Shown in pieces: positions 60,409-64,000 of a stretch of DNA of 64,000 bases. The translations under genes were made by a program, and so were the position numbers. This DNA comes from Streptomyces polyasparticus. GTDB lineage: Bacteria > Actinomycetota > Actinomycetes > Streptomycetales > Streptomycetaceae. The stretch spans positions 1-64,000 of the forward strand of contig NZ_JACTVJ010000004.1 in assembly GCF_014493765.1 (NCBI RefSeq). Reading direction: 5' to 3'. Below the pieces are notes generated by a model that worked only from the letters and a program-made list of their open reading frames with translations, was not told the origin of the DNA and ran no database searches. Each line of letters starts with the position of its first letter. Position 1 is the stretch's first letter.

Positions 60409-62007
60409 TCAGGCGAGCGCCACCAGGTCCTGGTAGTCCGCGCCCCACAGGTCCTCGACACCGTCGGGCAGCAGGATGATCCGCTCCGGCTGCAGCGCCT
60501 CGACCGCGCCCTCGTCGTGCGTGACCAGGACGACCGCGCCCTTGTACGTGCGCAGCGCGCCGAGGATCTCCTCGCGGCTGGCCGGGTCGAGGTTGTTCGT
60601 GGGCTCGTCGAGGAGCAGCACGTTGGCGGAGGACACCACGAGCGTCGCGAGCGCGAGACGGGTCTTCTCACCACCGGACAGGACACCGGCCGGCTTGTCG
60701 ACGTCGTTACCGGAGAACAGGAACGAGCCGAGCGTCTTGCGGACGTCGACGAGATCGAGGTCCGGGGCCGCGGAGCGCATGTTCTCCAGGACCGTGCGGT
60801 CCGGGTCGAGGGTCTCGTGCTCCTGCGCGTAGTACCCGAGCTTGAGCCCGTGGCCGGGCGTGACCTCGCCCGTGTCGGGCTGCTCGACACCCGCGAGCAG
60901 CCTCAGGAGGGTGGTCTTTCCCGCGCCGTTGAGGCCGAGGATGACGACGCGTGAGCCCTTGTCGATCGCGAGATCCACATCGGTGAAGATTTCCAGCGAG
61001 CCGTACGACTTCGACAGACCCTCGGCGGTGAGCGGGGTCTTGCCGCACGGCGCGGGCTCGGGGAAGCGCAGCTTGGCGACCTTGTCGGACTGGCGCACCG
61101 CTTCGAGGCCGGAGAGCAGCTTCTCGGCGCGGCGGGCCATGTTCTGCGCGGCCACCGTCTTGGTGGCCTTGGCGCGCATCTTGTCCGCCTGCGAGTTGAG
61201 GGCCGCGGCCTTCTTCTCGGCGTTCTGGCGCTCGCGCTTGCGGCGCTTCTCATCGGCCTCGCGCTGCTGCTGGTACAGCTTCCAGCCCATGTTGTAGACG
61301 TCGATGTGGGAGCGGTTGGCGTCCAGGTAGAAGACCTTGTTGACCACCGTCTCGACCAGGTCGACGTCGTGGGAGATCACGATGAAGCCGCCGCGGTACG
61401 TCTTGAGGTACTCGCGCAGCCAGACGATCGAGTCGGCGTCGAGGTGGTTCGTGGGCTCGTCGAGCAGCAGGGTGTCGGCGTCCGAGAACAGGATGCGCGC
61501 GAGCTCGACGCGGCGGCGCTGACCGCCGGAGAGTGTATGCAGCGGCTGGCCGAGCACCCGGTCGGGCAGGCCGAGAGCGGCGGCGATGGTCGCGGCCTCG
61601 GCCTCGGCGGCGTACCCGCCCTTGGTGAGGAACTCGGTCTCCTGGCGCTCGTACTGCCGCAGCGCCTTGTCGCGGGTGGCGCCCTGGCCGTTCGCGATGC
61701 GCTCCTCGTTCTGCCGCATCTTCTGGATCAGCGTGTCCAGGCCGCGGGCGGACAGGATGCGGTCGCGGGCCAGGGTGTCGAGGTCGCCGGTGCGCGGGTC
61801 CTGCGGCAGATAGCCGACCTCGCCGGAGCGCGTGATGCTGCCGGCGGCGGGCTGGCCCTCACCTGCGAGGCACTTGGTGAGCGTGGTCTTGCCGGCGCCG
61901 TTGCGCCCGACCAGACCGATGCGGTCGCCCTTGGCGACGCGGAAGGTGGCGTTCTCGATGAGGATGCGGGCGCCGGCGCGCAGCTCGATGCCGGTGGCGG
62001 TGATCAC
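60409..62007 (-). CDS. ABC-F family ribosome-associated ATPase
   Basis: 532 residues with two ABC domains and no membrane helix. Walker A GRNGAGKTT and GLNGAGKTT, signatures LSGGQRRR and LSGGEKTR, Walker B LLLDEPTNHLD and LLLDEPTNNLD, joined by a charged linker (about 240-300, READEKRRKRERQNAEKKAAALNSQADKMRAKATK), the P-site tRNA interaction motif of ABC-F proteins. They act on stalled ribosomes; some give antibiotic resistance. GTG start at 62007. A seven-residue reading frame lies 72 bases upstream. Confidence 0.93.
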   Translation of the reverse strand: MITATGIELRAGARILIENATFRVAKGDRIGLVGRNGAGKTTLTKCLAGEGQPAAGSITRSGEVGYLPQDPRTGDLDTLARDRILSARGLDTLIQKMRQNEERIANGQGATRDKALRQYERQETEFLTKGGYAAEAEAATIAAALGLPDRVLGQPLHTLSGGQRRRVELARILFSDADTLLLDEPTNHLDADSIVWLREYLKTYRGGFIVISHDVDLVETVVNKVFYLDANRSHIDVYNMGWKLYQQQREADEKRRKRERQNAEKKAAALNSQADKMRAKATKTVAAQNMARRAEKLLSGLEAVRQSDKVAKLRFPEPAPCGKTPLTAEGLSKSYGSLEIFTDVDLAIDKGSRVVILGLNGAGKTTLLRLLAGVEQPDTGEVTPGHGLKLGYYAQEHETLDPDRTVLENMRSAAPDLDLVDVRKTLGSFLFSGNDVDKPAGVLSGGEKTRLALATLVVSSANVLLLDEPTNNLDPASREEILGALRTYKGAVVLVTHDEGAVEALQPERIILLPDGVEDLWGADYQDLVALA

Positions 62008-62079
62008 GGGACAGACTCCAGGGCAGTGTGGGGGACGGCGAGGGCAGGACGACAGGGCTGAGGGACGTGTCGACGCCGC

Positions 62080-62103
62080 CTAATGCACAAGGAGAATGGC
62101 CAT
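62080..62103 (-). CDS. Putative leaderless leader peptide before the ABC-F gene
   Basis: ATG at 62103 opens a complete frame MAILLVH ending in TAG at 62080. Directly upstream is TAGACT, a good -10 hexamer, 6 bases from the ATG, so the transcript could begin at or next to the AUG. There is no ribosome-binding site, as expected for a leaderless start. The stop is 72 bases before the ABC-F GTG. Leader peptides of this kind control ABC-F resistance genes elsewhere through ribosome stalling. Confidence 0.5.
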   Translation of the reverse strand: MAILLVH

Positions 62104-62176
62104 GCGGCCAGTCTAGCGGTGGGCTGCAACTGGTTTTGGGGGCGTGGCTGCCCGCGGATCGGGCCCCGCGGTGGGC

Positions 62177-63007
62177 CTATCGCGCTGCGGCCTTCGGGCC
62201 GGGCAGGGCGTTCCCCATGGGGCGGCGCTTCGGTGCGATGCGCCCGAGGTCGTCGACCGCCACCATCTGCGCGGACCAGGCCACGCTCTCGTCGGCGCAG
62301 GGCTGCGCGATCAGCCAGGCTCCGTCACCGCGTACGGCCCGCTCGGGTGCGAAGCCGCAGCCGCGGCGGGCGGGCAGCACCCAGCGCAGGTCCCCGTCGG
62401 CGCTGCGGTAGGCGGTGATCCGCTCGGGCGTCACCACGGCGATCATGCGCGCCGCCGGGTCGAGCGCCCGCAGCACCCCGTCGGCGCCGTGCCCGCGCAG
62501 CCATTTCGCCCCGCCCGGGATGGCGCGGTGCCACCGCACCCCGCCATCGCCGGCGTGCTCGGTGTCGGTCACCAGGCCGTCGTCCCACAGCACCGCCGCA
62601 TGGCCGGGCGCGGGCAGCAGCGCGAGCGGCCGGCGTCCGTCGCGCGAGTGCGACCAGCGGGTGCGGCCGCTGTTCCGGTCGTACGCGTGGACCGCCTTGC
62701 CCTCGATACGGAGCCGGGGCTCGTCGGGAGCGGTCAGCGTGCCCCCGGGGCGGGCGGTGGCGTCCGCGTACCGCACCAGGCGGTCCCCGAACGGTGCGGG
62801 CCGCGCGTCCTGCGCCGCGGTGATCAGCGGGACGGCCGCCGCGAGGGCGAGCGCGAGCGGGAGCACAAGGCGGGCGGTACGGCGCGGCGGGCGCCGTGGG
62901 CCCGGCGGCCGGGGCGGTGCGTAGGGCCCGCCTGCGGGCCGGCCGTCGGCGCGGGGCTCCTGCGCCGGGAAAGTCACGGCTGCGGTCCCCATCGGTACGC
63001 CGCTCAC
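62177..63007 (-). CDS. Membrane-anchored beta-propeller-like (PQQ-repeat type) protein
   Basis: 276 residues: a Pro-rich cytosolic N-terminus (about 1-42), one membrane helix (about 45-63, ARLVLPLALALAAAVPLI), then an extracytoplasmic domain with repeated strand units around VHAYDRNSGRTRWSHSRDG, GVRWHRAIPGG, ITAYRSADGDLRWVLP. These are PQQ-type blade motifs (AxDxxtGxxxW). No enzyme residues seen; perhaps a sensor or binding protein. The GTG at 63007 follows GAGGGGGG. Confidence 0.8.
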   Translation of the reverse strand: MSGVPMGTAAVTFPAQEPRADGRPAGGPYAPPRPPGPRRPPRRTARLVLPLALALAAAVPLITAAQDARPAPFGDRLVRYADATARPGGTLTAPDEPRLRIEGKAVHAYDRNSGRTRWSHSRDGRRPLALLPAPGHAAVLWDDGLVTDTEHAGDGGVRWHRAIPGGAKWLRGHGADGVLRALDPAARMIAVVTPERITAYRSADGDLRWVLPARRGCGFAPERAVRGDGAWLIAQPCADESVAWSAQMVAVDDLGRIAPKRRPMGNALPGPKAAAR

Positions 63008-63289
63008 GTACCCCCCTCTGTCCCTGGTGGTGGCCGGTCCGGCGGCTGTCCGTCCCCGGTGCGGGCCGGTGCCACTGCCGCCGGCCGGCTCCGGTCCGGC
63101 GCGCCTCGCGCGGCCTCGGATCAGGCGCAGAGCGTAGTCCCGGGCGTGGGCGCCGGGCGGCCCGGCGGCGGGCGACACGGCCGGGCGGGGACCGTGCGTC
63201 GCCCGTTCGGTCCTCTGCCCCACGCCGACACCGAACGGGCATAACAGGATAAAGAGGCCGATACTCGGCACTAGGAGGGTGGTGCGCCC

Positions 63290-64000
63290 GTGCAGTTCGA
63301 CGACAACGCCAATCTGGACACCTCGGAGGTCCAGGACGTCCGGGGCAGCCGGATGAAGAGCAAGGCGGCCATCGGTGGCGGGTTCGCCGGCATCATCGCG
63401 CTGATCATGGGGCTCTTCTTCGGTGTCGGCCCGGACAATCTGGGACTGACCTCGGGCAACGACGACCCCACGGACACCGCGTCGAGCGCCGCCCAGGTGC
63501 AGCAGACCTGCCGCACCGGACAGGACGCCAACACCAAGGACGACTGCCGGATGGTCGCGGTGGTCAACAGCGTGCAGGACTACTGGCGCCAGGAGTTCCC
63601 GCGCCGCAACGCGCGCTACGGAGATGCGCAGACCGTGTTCTTCTCCGGGCGCGTCAACACCGCGTGCGGCGCCGCGACCTCGGCGGTCGGGCCCTTCTAC
63701 TGCCCCGGCGACCGGAAGGTCTATCTCGACCTCGGCTTCTTCGACGAACTGCGCACCAAGTTCGGCTCCAGCGGCGGCCCGTTCGCCCAGGCCTATGTGG
63801 TGGCGCATGAGTACGGCCACCACGTGCAGAACCTGGCCGGCACCCTGAAGCGGGCCCAGGACGGGCGGACCGGCGCGAACAGCAATGCCGTACGGGTCGA
63901 GCTGCAGGCGGACTGCTACGCGGGCGTGTGGGCCAAGCACGCGACGACCACCCCGGACGAGGCCACCGGCCGGCCGCTGATCACCTCGCTCACGGACCAG
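63290..64000 (+). CDS. YpfJ-type neutral zinc metallopeptidase (3' end outside window)
   Basis: The first 237 codons are visible. [20 protein letters not shown] start, a membrane helix (about 28-47, [19 protein letters not shown]), [13 protein letters not shown], and the zinc motif HEYGHHVQN with a downstream [12 protein letters not shown] supplying the third ligand glutamate. This matches the putative neutral zinc metallopeptidase family. The GTG at 63290 follows AGGAGGG. The frame is open to the last base. Confidence 0.92.
   Translation, partial: MQFDDNANLDTSEVQDVRGSRMKSKAAIGGGFAGIIALIMGLFFGVGPDNLGLTSGNDDPTDTASSAAQVQQTCRTGQDANTKDDCRMVAVVNSVQDYWRQEFPRRNARYGDAQTVFFSGRVNTACGAATSAVGPFYCPGDRKVYLDLGFFDELRTKFGSSGGPFAQAYVVAHEYGHHVQNLAGTLKRAQDGRTGANSNAVRVELQADCYAGVWAKHATTTPDEATGRPLITSLTDQ

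Overview
The window comes from a Streptomyces-type actinomycete chromosome. The evidence is the very high GC content with strong third-position GC bias, frequent GTG and TTG starts, a pair of short chaplins, a Spo0M protein, a streptophobe-type membrane protein, a Gbn-like nucleoid protein, a dispersed Streptomyces intergenic repeat, and hairpin terminators that mostly lack a U tract. From memory the gene order follows the S. coelicolor SCO1790s-SCO1840s core region (chpE, LuxR two-component pair, serB, fabG-inhA, tyrS, moaA, subtilisin, Asp23 genes, gbn, ABC-F). A more variable block lies between about 37 and 54 kb. I could run no database search, so synteny and family names rest on recall of motifs.

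Layout. 1-0.4 kb: leader of an rRNA operon transcribed leftwards out of the window. 0.4-7.6 kb: 3-methyladenine DNA glycosylase, Spo0M, a PEBP-like protein, an HNH nuclease, the leftward operon nfeD-like - SPFH - TSUP exporter - DUF1272, an ABC ATPase and a conserved hypothetical. 7.7-12.4 kb: two chaplins (one without cysteine), a GAF histidine kinase with LuxR regulator, an SDR and a divergent QueA-like protein. 12.7-19.4 kb: secreted lytic transglycosylase, twin-FHA ABC transporter, streptophobe-like protein, serB. 19.4-23.3 kb: SixA-like phosphatase, MFS exporter with a 38-residue partner, and a divergent FadR-type regulator. 23.3-30.7 kb: the fatty-acid genes fabG-fabI, a TldD/TldE-like protease pair, tyrS, and small membrane proteins. 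30.8-35.8 kb: moaA, an acetate-type symporter with its DUF485 partner, and a secreted subtilisin.

35.9-52.6 kb is the most accessory-looking part. It holds a permuted-looking CoA transferase, an orphan P450, CopD, an operon that may act on ether lipids (AGMO-like hydroxylase, TMEM86-like lysoplasmalogenase, Zn-alcohol dehydrogenase), a 1047-residue NACHT-LRR protein that is the best candidate for an undescribed defence-type system, a VIT-family transporter, a four-gene catabolic operon opposite a TetR regulator with a perfect palindromic operator, and a DEDDh-BRCT exonuclease. 52.6-64 kb returns to core genes: SURF1, an SDR lacking its catalytic motif, SIMPL protein, a five-gene Asp23/AmaP envelope cluster with a divergent protein that looks like a doubled Asp23 fold, enoyl-CoA hydratase, Gbn, an ABC-F ATPase preceded by an apparently leaderless seven-residue reading frame, a beta-propeller-like membrane protein, and a zinc metallopeptidase cut by the window end.

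The strongest second-look items are the NACHT-LRR gene, the putative ether-lipid operon, the upstream reading frame before the ABC-F gene, two independent tandem duplications of gene 3' ends, clustered GATC sites around gbn, and several perfect palindromes at regulator promoters.
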